64,000 bases of DNA from Tridacna crocea (Eukaryota; Mollusca; Bivalvia; Cardiida; Cardiidae), in contig OX031069.1 of assembly GCA_943736015.1 (NCBI GenBank), positions 17,365,235-17,429,234 of the forward strand, written 5' to 3'. Shown here piece by piece: positions 41,815 through 51,930 of the stretch (positions are counted from its first letter, which is position 1; every line of letters starts with the position of its first letter). The notes beneath the pieces were generated by a model, which saw only the letters and a list, made by a program, of their open reading frames with translations, was not told the DNA's origin and did not search any database. The position numbers and the translations under genes were made by a program.

Positions 41815-43710
41815 ATTAACATGGAAAAACAAAGGGGTCAATATATATTGGGGCTACTTTTCTATTACGGCCTTTTGACCCCATGGTGATATTTTTGAAT
41901 CGTTTTTAAAGCTTTATAAACATAGCCATTATCATTTATACTAAATACAAATATAGGATAAGTATAATTTTTATTGGTATGTAGAGCGAAGTAATGCCAA
42001 CAATCTACATGTATGAGAAGTTCGCTTCTCTATTTTAGTATTTTGACGCAGAAGTCATAAAGCATTTAAAAAGCTTTGTCATTTTCATGCCAATACAAAA
42101 ACAGTGTCAAAACAATTCCATGTTGAAGCCAGTGGGTGTCAATTCTTATTTATACCCAACACACACTAAAAAGAATAACTACAAAATACACTGCTTTGTA
42201 AAAAAAAAGGGGGGGGATCAACAATCTAATTAAAGGTTACTTTTCTATTTCAGTATTTTGATGCAGGTTACAGTTTACATTCCCATGTTAAAACCAAAGA
42301 GTTTCAATATTATGTTAATGTCTTTAGACTCGAGGGTCATAAAGCGATTGTATACAGATAAAGATTTCTTTTTTTTTCATTTATAAATAACGCACACATA
42401 CACAAACAAAAGTTCAATCTACATTTCTATGTTAAAACAACGGGATGCCAACAGATTATAGTAGGCCTAAGGTCATTTTTCTGCTATACTATTTTTGAAC
42501 ATAGGCTCATAAAACATTCATAAAGCATAACATTTTTTTATAAATACCGAACACAAAACAGTATCAGTACAGAATCACTGACTCCTAAATACAAAGGGAT
42601 CAATAGTCCTTTGGATGATCACTTACTGTTAAAGTATCTTAACTCAAGGATAATAAAGCACTTTTAACCACTTACATATAGATATTTTACCGAATATAAA
42701 GCTTTAGACTAGCAAATTAGCATTGCCCTCTAAAAATGAAACGGGTCATTTATCTTTGGGGTGACAGCTTTTCAATTATAGTATTTTGACCCCAAGCTTC
42801 ATGAAACATTTGTAATTAATATATGACAACTTTCAAACTATAACAAAGATAAGAACAATTCATATCAGCAAGTAAAAGCCAAGGAGAAGTTGTAAGAAAT
42901 CTATTTTACTCTTATTGTCTCTCCTGACACAGTGAAGTACAGTGACCTCCCCTATTCTAAAAATAGACGGTCAGAATTTTGCATGTCTATTTTTAGAATA
43001 GCAGGAGGTCACAGTTATTTACCTTATATCCTCTCGTTTCTAGTAGCCTGTTACGCAGATCCATAATGACATTGTTCATGAATTGTGCGTGTTAATTTAC
43101 TTGCAGATTGAAATGATTTTTTAACTGATTGGATTCGTATACTACCGTGATTTGCAACGGCATTGTCACCCATCAAAGTGCTAACCAAAACGAACGCTGT
43201 TCATCTTTCACAGGAGAAAGATACACCAAACTGCATCGCTGTAAAACCTAATCCTAACTGCAAGGCACTTTCTTAAAGTGCTGTTAAATTAAGTGTCAAT
43301 CGACTCTCCTTGACATCATTTTCCCTGTCGAGAAATCTCGACCCTGGGACTCGTATACAAATAAGTCAAATGAACATGTTAGGGTACAGCATGTCCTCTT
43401 TCAGTAAATGTAATGTGCTTAATTTGCACAGAAAAATACCAGATTATTTTCTAATGGAATCAGGGCTTAACAATAATCTCGTATGTCGTTAACATTTAAT
43501 GATTTCAAGAAAGCGCCGTCAGATTTATTCTTTTTTCTCCAGTGAAGACCAATTGTGAATAAAGTCCCTATATGTAAAACGGGCACGAGTTTAATCTATT
43601 GGGAGGTCACTTTTCTATTGAAGTCACCTGACTCAGAAATCAAAGTACAAATGTACTGTTATTAAGCAATAGCATTTTCATTTATACTAAACACAAAACA
43701 CAAAACTTTA
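41815..43710. repeat. Degenerate tandem array M (about 150-230 bp units)
   Basis: The words TTTCTATTNNAGTATTTTGA and AAAGCATTTATAAAGC-like blocks recur near 41871, 42027, 42242, 42478, 42620, 42770 and 43611. ATACTAAACACAAAACAGT also recurs. The units are strongly diverged. Confidence 0.6.
42942..43012. repeat. Hairpin E
   Basis: GTGACCTCCCCTATTCTAAA pairs with TTTAGAATAGCAGGAGGTCAC (with one bulge), a stem of about 28 bp. Confidence 0.7.
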
Positions 43711-43724
43711 TTGTTATTGATTTT

Positions 43725-45114
43725 AGCTCACCTGAGCACGAAGTGCTCATAGTCAGCTATTGTGATAGTGCGCTCTAGAGGCCACATTTTCAGTCATGAA
43801 AGTTGGTCAGAATGTTTGCCTCAATAACATCTCGGACGAGTTCGAAATTGGGTCATGTAGGTCAAAAACTAGGTCACTTGGTCAAATCTTAGAAAAACCT
43901 TGGGTACGCTCTAGATAGAGGCCACATTTTAAGTCCGATACTCATGAAAGTTGGTCAGAATGTTTGCCTTGATAAAATCTCGAAGGAGTTCGAAAATGTG
44001 TCATGTCGCGTCAAAAAACTAGGTCACTATGTCAAATCTTAGGAAAACCTTGTGTACGCGCTAGAGGCCGCATTTTCAGTCCGATAGTCATGAAAGTTGT
44101 TGAGAATATTTGCCTTGATGCTATCTCGGACGAGTTCGAAAATGGGTCATGTCGGGTCAAAAACTAGGTTACGAGGTCATATCTTAGAGAAACCTTGTGT
44201 ACGCTCTAGAGGCCACATTTTCAGTCCAAAACTTTTGAAAGTTAATCAGGATGTTTTTCTTGATGAAATCTTGAATTAGTTTGAAAATGGGTCATGTCGA
44301 ATCAAAAACTAGGACACCTGGTCAAATGTTAGAAAAACCTTTTGTACGCTCTAGAGGCCATATTTTCAGTCCAAAACTCTTGTTAGTTGGTCAGAATGTT
44401 TGTCTTGATGATATCTCGGCCGAGTTTGAAAATGGGTCATGTTGGCTAAAAATTAGGTTACCAGGTCAAATCTTAGAAAAACCTTGTATACGCTCTGGAT
44501 GTCACATTTTCAGTCCAACACTCTTGAAAATTGGTCAGAATGTTTGCCTTGATAATATCTTGGATGAGTTTGAAAATGGGTCATGTTGGGTCAAAAACCA
44601 GGTCAATATGTCAAATGTTATAAAAAATCTTGTGTATGCTCTGGAGGACACATTTTAAGTCTGATACCCCTGAAACTTGTTGATACCTTGAATGAGTTTG
44701 AAAATGGGTCGTGTGGAGTCAAAAACTAAGTCACTGGGTCAAATATTAGAAAAACCTTGTGTACACTCTAAAGGCCACATTTTCTGCCTGATACTGTTCA
44801 CGTGGTCAGAATGTTTGTTTTCGTGATGTCTCAAAAGAGTTTGATAATGGGTAATAGTCGGTCCAAAACTAGGTCACTTGGTCAAATCTTAGAAAAACCT
44901 TTTGTACGATGTAGAGGCCACATTTTTTAGTCCAATACTCATGAAACTCGGTCAGAATGTTTGTCTTATTGATGTCTTAAAAGTGTTTGATAATGGGTAA
45001 TGTCTGATTAAAAAAAAAAAAAAACTAGGTCACTTGAAAACTAGAGTGAGAATGGTTCATGTTTGGTCAATAGACTCAGGTGAGCGATTTCAGGGCCATT
45101 ATGTCCCTCTTGTT
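43725..45114 (+). mobile_element. Family C hairpin-ended element with about 9-unit tandem core
   Basis: Same ends and core type as the copy at 30204. The 5' hairpin GAGCAC-GAA-GTGCTC and 3' hairpin AGGGCCATTATGTCCCT are followed by CTCTTGTT. It ends 50 bp before the ATG of the Cys-loop receptor gene at 45164. Confidence 0.88.
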
Positions 45115-45163
45115 TATTATTTCAGACTGGAGGAACTGAAGTGAACGTAGGAGTCTATTTAGG

Positions 45164-46474
45164 ATGAAAGCCTTGATATTGTTCCTGTTTCTGACCAACA
45201 TACCCAGTGCACGACATGCAGTGGTTACAGAGATGGATCGCTTGTACACAGCCATATTTCAAAACTACAATCGAAAGACGCTACCGTTGCTGAATGCATC
45301 AGACCCTGTGTATGTTGGATTGATTGCTTACGTTGTGAATGTAAACAATTTCGACGAAATATCCGGAGAACTCTCAGTAACCTTGGCGTTTATTATACAA
45401 TGGCAGGAACAACGGATCTCGTGGAATGTTTCCGATTTCGATGGTATTCTGTCGATAGCAGTTTGTCCCGAAGATATTTGGAGACCCCAAGTTTACTTGT
45501 TACAATCATCAGATTCAGTTAAAGATATCGGTAATACTTCATTGCAACCGACCATCAGTTCTAATGGCAGTGTTTCATGGATCACATCTAAAGTGTTCAG
45601 GGTATCATGTTCAGTGAATGTACTTCATTTTCCTTTCGACACCCAAACTTGTGATTTGTCTTTGTTGAACTGGGCCTTGCCTGTGACTTCTTTAATCCTT
45701 TACGCTCAAAACACGTCACTACAAGTAGATTATTACAACCGTAACAGCCAGTGGGACTTAAAAGCAGGGACTTTAGACAACTGCGTAGATTTACCACCTG
45801 TTCCTTGTCTGAATGTAAAACTCGTTCTAAAACGTAGAAGTGGCTTCTTTATTGTCTACATCGTGGTACCACTTGCTTTCCTCGGTTTGATAAATAATTT
45901 AGTTTTTATAATGCCACCATCAACTGGGGAAAGGACATCTGTGGCTGTCACCACGTTCTTGTCCTTTATAGTATACATGGGCACTGTGAACGACATCGTG
46001 CCGCAGAGCTCTGATCCTATTGCTCTAATATACTATTATATAGCTTTTCTATTGCTATATAGCTGCTCGACAATGTTCTTGTGCATTATTGCATTAAGAA
46101 TTTACGATCGAAAAACTGAGGTTCCAAGCAAACTAAAGTTTTTGATTTGGATGGTTGGATTTTATTTCCTACGGCTACGAAAAGCAGCAGTAAGTGACGC
46201 TCCACAGGCAAGAAAAGGTCTGCAATCAGTGAACGAAGATGTCACGAAAGATGATGTATTTGAATTAAATGATAAAGATGTCGCTTCGTTAAATGGAAAC
46301 AACAACAATACCGATATTCACCGAAATGCTTCGTTAATGTCCGCGACTCGCTCGGAGTGGAACTGCACATGGAAGGACGTTGGAAAAACATTTGATGCTT
46401 ATTGTAGTGTGATTTTGTATCTATTCTTTGTGGTTGTGTCGATCGTCTTGGCGAACTTGTGGGGATCAGCATAA
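45164..46474 (+). CDS. Cys-loop ligand-gated cation channel subunit (nicotinic receptor-like), intronless
   Basis: This 436-residue ORF has no introns. A signal peptide spans about residues 1-19. The extracellular domain carries the Cys-loop C149-C163 with FPFDTQ inside it, and EDIWRP before it. M1 is about 228-250, M2 about 257-277, M3 about 286-310 and M4 about 414-432, with a short M3-M4 loop. M2 begins GERTSVAVTTFLSF: the Glu at -1' fits cation selectivity and Leu at 9' is the usual gate. Loop C has C207 and C215 apart instead of the vicinal Cys pair of acetylcholine-binding alpha subunits, so the ligand is unknown. It is probably a pentamer-forming plasma-membrane channel. A possible splice acceptor (TTATTTCAG, ending 45125) upstream could join a 5' non-coding exon. 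A family C repeat ends 50 bp before the ATG. Its paralogue lies 3 kb away, convergent. Confidence 0.93.
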   Translation: MKALILFLFLTNIPSARHAVVTEMDRLYTAIFQNYNRKTLPLLNASDPVYVGLIAYVVNVNNFDEISGELSVTLAFIIQWQEQRISWNVSDFDGILSIAVCPEDIWRPQVYLLQSSDSVKDIGNTSLQPTISSNGSVSWITSKVFRVSCSVNVLHFPFDTQTCDLSLLNWALPVTSLILYAQNTSLQVDYYNRNSQWDLKAGTLDNCVDLPPVPCLNVKLVLKRRSGFFIVYIVVPLAFLGLINNLVFIMPPSTGERTSVAVTTFLSFIVYMGTVNDIVPQSSDPIALIYYYIAFLLLYSCSTMFLCIIALRIYDRKTEVPSKLKFLIWMVGFYFLRLRKAAVSDAPQARKGLQSVNEDVTKDDVFELNDKDVASLNGNNNNTDIHRNASLMSATRSEWNCTWKDVGKTFDAYCSVILYLFFVVVSIVLANLWGSA

Positions 46475-46655
46475 AGAAAAGTTCAATGACGTTGCAAAGC
46501 TCAGGGTCCGTATTGACCGACCATTCTTTAGAACAGTCTTAGTCTTATTCCTCAAACTTTTGTAAGTGTGAAAGTAACGTAACTTCGGATTGGCTAAAAC
46601 AAATGGTTTAGCCAATCAGAAGTTTTGTTACTTTCACACTATCTTCGTTTATTTG
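46475..46655. mobile_element. Palindromic MITE family D, right arm truncated
   Basis: Begins GGGTCCGTATTGACCGACCA 26 bp after the receptor stop codon. The centre AACTTCGGATTGGCTAAAAC mirrors GGTTTAGCCAATCAGAAGTT. Confidence 0.72.
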
Positions 46656-46762
46656 TTACAACCAACCCATAGAATATGGTTGTATCTATCATTACCGAAA
46701 AACTCATTAAAAAATATCAAAATATAAAAGAATGACAGTACTTGTCCCGAAACTTTTCAAAC

Positions 46763-46990
46763 ACCCCTCGTATCTCGCGCTTGACGTATTATTAATTGTA
46801 ATGCGTTGCTATGGGGGAGGGGTATGCCACGGGGAATAACGGAAAAGAACTGAACTGGATTTTGATAAAGCTCCTCCCAGAAAGGGTTAAAAGCATTAAA
46901 TAAATAGAATATTTGTCTATTGTGAAAGATCGAAATTCATTTCATCTTGTAAACACCATCGGTAATATTTTTACTTGTGGCTGTGCCACA
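46763..46990 (-). mobile_element. Palindromic element family L, partial
   Basis: Shares CTCGCGCTTGACGTA, ATGCCACGGGGAATAACGG and AGATCGAAATTCATTTCATC with the copy at 37302. Both ends are cut. Confidence 0.7.
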
Positions 46991-47019
46991 CTGTGCCTCT
47001 ATTTATTTGATAAATTCGA

Positions 47020-47220
47020 ACCCCAGAACTCCCGAACGAATGGCAAATACCCTAACCACTGAGCCAAAGAGATATCCCTTTGGCTCAGTGGTTATGGTAT
47101 TGGTCTTTGAATCCTCGAACAAGGAGGAAATATGTCCTTCGTGGGTTCGAATCCCGCTAGATGCAGTTTCTACTTAAGCTATGCATTTATTTGTTTCTTT
47201 GTTACGGTCTTTGCTCGTAA
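47020..47220 (+). mobile_element. tRNA-derived SINE with an inverted second head
   Basis: Box A-like GGCTCAGTGGTTATGG and box B GTGGGTTCGAATCCCG (47148-47163). Directly upstream the first head is repeated in reverse (CCTAACCACTGAGCCAAAG), making a hairpin around GGATATC-like centre. The tail TAAGCTATGCATTTATTTG matches the SINE near 62600. Confidence 0.65.
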
Positions 47221-47705
47221 GAGCATTTTCTTCTAACATGTCATAATTGATTAAAGTGTGAAAGAGCGAGGACGTGGCATGAACTTCGGTAGACACCTTT
47301 TTGCGACTTGCTGTTGGGCACATACATATATGACAATTTGTTGCAACTTTGGAAAGTCTTGTTCTGCCTTTCAATAAACTGTGTAAATTTACGCAAATTC
47401 TTAGGATTATTTTGGGTAAAGTTGTTTCGTATACATGTGCGGCATTGAGCGTCATATCAATTCAGTTATATCGCTAGAGCCTGTACAACCATCCATGCTT
47501 TCGTGGATTTTTTTTTACAAATAATTTATACACTATTTTTACCATGACACTGGCAGCTGTACCACATACCATCGTCGAAACAGGTATCAGTCACTGTGTT
47601 AACCCTAAAGTGCTGAATTAAAACAAGAGACATTTTTAAATAGGAAAATCATCTGATATATTGCTGTACCAAGTTTTTTCTTTGCTAGAATATGTAACAA
47701 AATAG
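47221..47705. other. Spacer, nothing firmly recognised
   Basis: A 93-codon frame on the minus strand has no family resemblance or splice support. Confidence 0.35.
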
Positions 47706-47812
47706 TGGACAGTGTAGATCTAAGATCAGACTGCACGTTTTGTGCAGTCTGATCTTGATCTACAATGTCCACAAAAACAAGTTGAGTTGGTTCCAGCGTT
47801 TTAAGGGTTAAG
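47706..47812. mobile_element. Palindromic family F
   Basis: GGACAGTGTAGATCTAAGAT and TGTGCAGTCTGATCTTGATC form a near-perfect hairpin around GCACGTTTTGTGC. Confidence 0.75.
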
Positions 47813-47943
47813 CGAGCATGAATCACGTCGCAATGCAAATAATTGGTCCTCGGAAAAAAAAAATATTAAGATGCGGTTCAAGCCCGGTACGTAATCGACT
47901 CGGCCCATTTATATTGATATTATTTGCTGACAAAATAATTTAC

Positions 47944-48172
47944 TTAACCCTTTCCCAAATAATCCCTGCTTTTTACGGGTCTGGAATAGAAACCTTTTGA
48001 AAACATTATGGGAAAAGGAGAAAATGCTTGTAACCAGCATTTTCTCCTTTTCCCACAACGTTTTCAACACTATCATATAGAAAAATCATCCTTTTAGCAA
48101 CTGTTAATTTGTCATCTTCAAAATGCTTTGAATTTGGTCTGGTCCAAAATTTGCCGTTTGGGAAAATGTTAA
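47944..48172 (+). mobile_element. TTAA-MITE A (variant as at 21903)
   Basis: Full copy with TTAA at both ends. The right arm has ATCATATAGAAAAATCATCC. Confidence 0.88.
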
Positions 48173-48264
48173 CCTTAGCTGATGAGATTTGTCGGGTAGG
48201 GTAGATAACATTGAAAACATTGAAATTGGTGATTATCGAAGAAAGTGGGGTTTCTTTAACATCG

Positions 48265-48310
48265 TTCGTCTTCTTCTTCTTCGTCTTCTTCTTCTTCTTC
48301 TTCTTCTTCA
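48265..48310. repeat. (CTT)n microsatellite
   Basis: About 15 CTT triplets with single CGT interruptions. Confidence 0.9.
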
Positions 48311-48680
48311 GGGTCATCAAAACAAGTGATTGAAATATTCTTCACAAGTCTTTTCCAAATTCTTCTAGCATACCAGGAGTCATTTGAAAGAATATATCAA
48401 ATAAAAAATGTAAAATTTTTCCCCGTGGGAAAAATTGATCAAAGTCAGATCTACTTTAGGTTGATCTGCATAAAACATCAAATTTGGCCGTAATACACAA
48501 ATGTGGACTTCCATATATTAGGAATAAAAGGTCTAACAGGAAAGCGAACCAGTTTATATCTATTGATAGCAAACTTTAATAGGAGAAAAGGAGAGCAAGG
48601 ACACACGTTTTAAATAAACAATTTACGTCAGAAAAATTAGCTGGACCGAAGGCATTAGATTTTTTTAAGTAATCAAAAAA

Positions 48681-49421
48681 AAGTGTGGTTCCTCAAAAGC
48701 CTTGTAAACGTAGGGAGTAATCAGTTTGTAGTTCCTTAAAAGCCTTGTAAACGTATAGAGAGTTATCAGCGTGTAATTTCTCAAAAGCCGTGTAAACGTA
48801 GAGAGTTATCGGAGTGTAGTTCCTCAAAAGACTTGTAAGCGCAGGCAGTTATCGGAGTGTAGGTCCTCAAAACCCTTGTAAGCGCAGGCAGTTATCGGAG
48901 TGTGGTTCCTAAAAAGCCTCCTAAACGTAGGAAGTCATCAGCGTAAAATTTCTCAAAAGCCTTGTAAACTTGAGAGTAGTCAGAGTGTAGTTCCTTGTAA
49001 ACTTCGGGAGTTATCAAAGTGTGGTTCCTCAAAAGCCTCGTAAACGTAGAGAGTAAACAGAGTGTAGCTCCTCAAAAGCCTCGTAAACGTAGGGAGTTAT
49101 CAAAGTGTAGTTCCTCAAAAACCTCGTAACCGTAGAGAGTTATCAGAGTGTAGTCTTCAAAAACCTCGTACACGTAGAGAGTAATCAAATATAGTTCCTC
49201 AAAAGCCTCATAAACGTAGAGAGTAATCAGAGTGTAGTTCCTCAAAAGCCTCGTAAACGTAGAGAGTAATCAGAGTGTAGTTCCTCAAAAGCCTCGTAAA
49301 CGTAGAGAGTAATCAGAGTGTAGTTCCTCAAAAGCCTCGTAAACGTAGAGAGTAATCAGAGTGTAGTTCCTCACCCTCGTAAACGTAGGGAGTAATCTGT
49401 GTAGTTCCTAAAAAGCCGAGC
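48681..49421. repeat. 43-bp minisatellite, about 17 units
   Basis: Units of the form GTGTAGTTCCTCAAAAGCCT then CGTAAACGTAGAGAGTAATC. The units around 49205-49370 are nearly identical and outer ones are diverged, typical of growth by unequal exchange. It lies 65 bp beyond the stop of the receptor gene at 49487. Confidence 0.92.
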
Positions 49422-49486
49422 CCAGTTCTGATCTTGACCTACACTATCCGCAAAAGGTCCTTGAGTCGTGTTTAGCAGCCCATGGG
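49422..49486. mobile_element. Family F, one arm
   Basis: TTCTGATCTTGACCTACACT and ATCCGCAAAAGG match the right half of F. Confidence 0.5.
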
Positions 49487-50890
49487 TTATGTGTATAATC
49501 CCTCGTTCTTCCGAAGACTCTCGAAGGTATCCACAGAGATAATGATAAAAACCAAAACGAGAAGTACAAAACAGTAAAAATCGAACGTTTTACCAACAAT
49601 GTCCCAAGTTACTCTGAATATTTCTGTAATTTCTTTGATGTCATTTGGGCAACTACGGTCTAGATTTATTTCACAACGGTCCTGGTTTATCTCACAACGG
49701 TCTGGGTTTATCTCGGTATTTGTGTAGCCTGCTATTTGCGTGCCATGCTTTTCTCGATCTAGCGAATCTAGTTGTACAATATCGTGGTCCGTGTTTGAAG
49801 GTAAATCTAAATCGTCCAATCTGTCTTGACCTTTACGCGGGATCTTCAGCCGAATGAATCTTAATCTGGTGTACCATATAATGGTTCTGACAAGGTCAGG
49901 AATCGCCGAATCCTTGTTGTAGATGCGTAGAGAGAAAACGCACAGAAGTAACGACGCACAGCTGTATATAAGCAGGTATAAAATGTATGTATAAATGTAA
50001 GCCATTGGTCGTGAACTCTGTGGTACCATATCGTTAACGATATCCATAAAGACAACAAATGATAGAAATATTGTTACAGCAACTGATGTTCTTTCTCCGG
50101 ATGAAGCCGGCATGAGGAATACGATATTGTTTGTCAAACCAAGTAGAATTAGCGGCACTACAATGTATACTACATAAAATGAGCTACGGCGTTTCAGAAC
50201 GATTTTGAGGCCAATACATGGTACTTTTTCAAATTCTGGTTGCGAACAACTTGACAATGTGCTCGGTCTTAACTCCCATTGACTGTTGTGGTTCAGATGA
50301 GGTTTTTGGACGTTTTCCATCAGTGGTATGAGCTTCATTTCGTTGTCGTATAACGCCCAGTTCAAAAGCGTGAGATAACATATTTGGGTATCGAACGGAA
50401 AATATTTCACGTCCACGTCGCACGCCACTTTAACCACCTTTCCTGTGCTTAAGATAATCGCTCCATCACGATGCAGTCTGGCTTGTACTGTAGTGTCAGC
50501 TATATCAATAACAGTTTCTGAAGATTCAAGAAGGTACACCCGCGGTCTCCATATATCTTCAGCATGTACAGGAATAGAACTAATGTTGCTATAGTCCGGG
50601 TTATTCCATCTTAATCGTTCATCCACCCACGTGAATGTAAAAGCCATGGTTAACGATAGCTCCCCGGACATTTCATCGAACTGGTTGATGTTGACAGCGT
50701 ACGCTGTTAGTCTAACGGTAACTGTGTCGGTGAGAGAGAATACAGGCAGTGTTTTACTGCTATAGTTGTTAAATACTGCTTCGTACAAATCATCAAATCT
50801 TGTCGTAAATCCACAGTTAACTGAATTTATGGCAATATAAAACAAAATAGTGTTTTTCAAAGTGAGTATATGTTGATTTCTCCCAATCAT
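49487..50890 (-). CDS. Cys-loop ligand-gated cation channel subunit (nicotinic receptor-like), intronless paralogue
   Basis: The ORF has 467 residues and no introns. An N-terminal hydrophobic leader ends near residue 26. The Cys-loop is C157-C171 around FPFDTQ, EDIWRP is at about 111-116, M1 about 238-260, M2 about 267-287 (GERTSVAVTIFLSF, -1' Glu and 9' Leu), M3 about 297-321 and M4 about 438-453. It shares long blocks with the gene at 45164, including LKRRS, VYIVVPL and PQSS, so the two are paralogues. Loop C again has separated cysteines (C215, C225), arguing against a classical acetylcholine-binding alpha subunit. The M3-M4 loop holds three heptads of the form xEINxDR. A 43-bp minisatellite lies just beyond the stop codon. 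Confidence 0.93.
   Translation of the reverse strand: MIGRNQHILTLKNTILFYIAINSVNCGFTTRFDDLYEAVFNNYSSKTLPVFSLTDTVTVRLTAYAVNINQFDEMSGELSLTMAFTFTWVDERLRWNNPDYSNISSIPVHAEDIWRPRVYLLESSETVIDIADTTVQARLHRDGAIILSTGKVVKVACDVDVKYFPFDTQICYLTLLNWALYDNEMKLIPLMENVQKPHLNHNSQWELRPSTLSSCSQPEFEKVPCIGLKIVLKRRSSFYVVYIVVPLILLGLTNNIVFLMPASSGERTSVAVTIFLSFVVFMDIVNDMVPQSSRPMAYIYTYILYLLIYSCASLLLCVFSLRIYNKDSAIPDLVRTIIWYTRLRFIRLKIPRKGQDRLDDLDLPSNTDHDIVQLDSLDREKHGTQIAGYTNTEINPDRCEINQDRCEINLDRSCPNDIKEITEIFRVTWDIVGKTFDFYCFVLLVLVFIIISVDTFESLRKNEGLYT
49655..49717 (-). repeat. 21-bp x 3 in-frame repeat in the receptor M3-M4 loop
   Basis: Three adjacent 21-bp units encode TEINPDR, CEINQDR and CEINLDR (residues 392-412 of the receptor). 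The paralogue at 45164 lacks them, so the expansion happened after the duplication. Confidence 0.85.
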
Positions 50891-51048
50891 TTTCGTGAGG
50901 TTTATTCGGTTTCAGCCAATTCTTTTAAATGTGCTGTTGATTCCAATCTCATAGGGTTGTGTTACCAGTGTAGATCAGTATCAGGCTACACGAATTGTGC
51001 ATTTGGATCTTCGGTTTACGTCGTTCGGCTATCCCTATATGTTCTTAT

Positions 51049-51277
51049 TTAACCCTTTATCCCATAAGGCATTTCTATGGTATCTCTAATTGACCCTAAA
51101 TAACAGCAAGGATGAAGCCGTTTCTTATGTATATATGACACCTTTTGATAGCATAGAAAACATTGTGACAAAAGGTGAAATTGCTTGTCACGAGCAATTT
51201 CACCTTTTGTCACAATGTTTTCCAAAGTTTCATACAAGCAATGCGTCGAAATGAGTCTCTATGGAGTAAAGGGTTAA
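51049..51277 (+). mobile_element. TTAA-MITE B
   Basis: Full copy with TTAA at both ends. The palindrome centre is CTTGTCACGAG. Confidence 0.92.
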
Positions 51278-51521
51278 ACAGCCCAACATTTGCAAATATT
51301 TTTCTATTACCTTCTGATCGGTATTAATGACAAAGGAAATCCGAAATAAGTCCAAAAATACAAAAAAAAAAGAAACCTTATAAAAGATTTTATCACAAGC
51401 TCGCACGCTTATTCCAACGGATAGAATCCGCTGTTGGTGTTTAATTGGCTTTACTGCTTTACTACCTCTTCTGTTTTGCTTGGTGAATCTCAACCCTTTT
51501 GTTGCTAAATACGACTCACTG

Positions 51522-51602
51522 ACCTTTTGCGGACAGTGTAGATTACGATCAGACTGCACAAAATGTGCAGTCTGATTTTGGATCCACATTGTCCGATAAG
51601 GA
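51522..51602. mobile_element. Palindromic family F
   Basis: GCGGACAGTGTAGATTACGA mirrors TTTTGGATCCACATTGTCCG around GACTGCACAAAATGTGCAGTC. Confidence 0.75.
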
Positions 51603-51701
51603 GATATAATTACCCAAAACATAATTATCTTTGAAAAAGCAATATTTGAGTTTTTACTATCGAATTGAAATTGTCCTTTCGGTTATTTAGCAGGACAGAG
51701 G

Positions 51702-51930
51702 TTAGCTCAATACCAAACGACAAAATTTTAGACTAGTCCAAATTGAAAGCACTTACAGACGACGAAATAAATGTAACTCAAAAATTGAAATTTGTCTCCA
51801 GAAGGGTAGAAAACATTGTGGGAAAAGGAGAAAATGCTGGTTACCAGCATTTTCTCCTTTTCCCACAATGCTTTCAAAAGGCTTCTATATCAGGGCCGTA
51901 AAAACCAGGGATTGTTTGGGAAAGGGTCAA
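51702..51930 (-). mobile_element. TTAA-MITE A
   Basis: Full reverse copy with intact palindrome. Both TTAA borders have drifted (TTAG, TCAA). Confidence 0.88.

Noticed and set aside
9947-45114. Tandem repeats as possible CRISPR arrays
   Set aside because: The units are 145-165 bp with no short repeat-spacer alternation, in an animal-like genome. They are cores of mobile elements.
47174-47455. A 93-codon minus-strand frame
   Set aside because: No family resemblance, no splice sites in frame and no similar sequence in the window. Its length is possible by chance.
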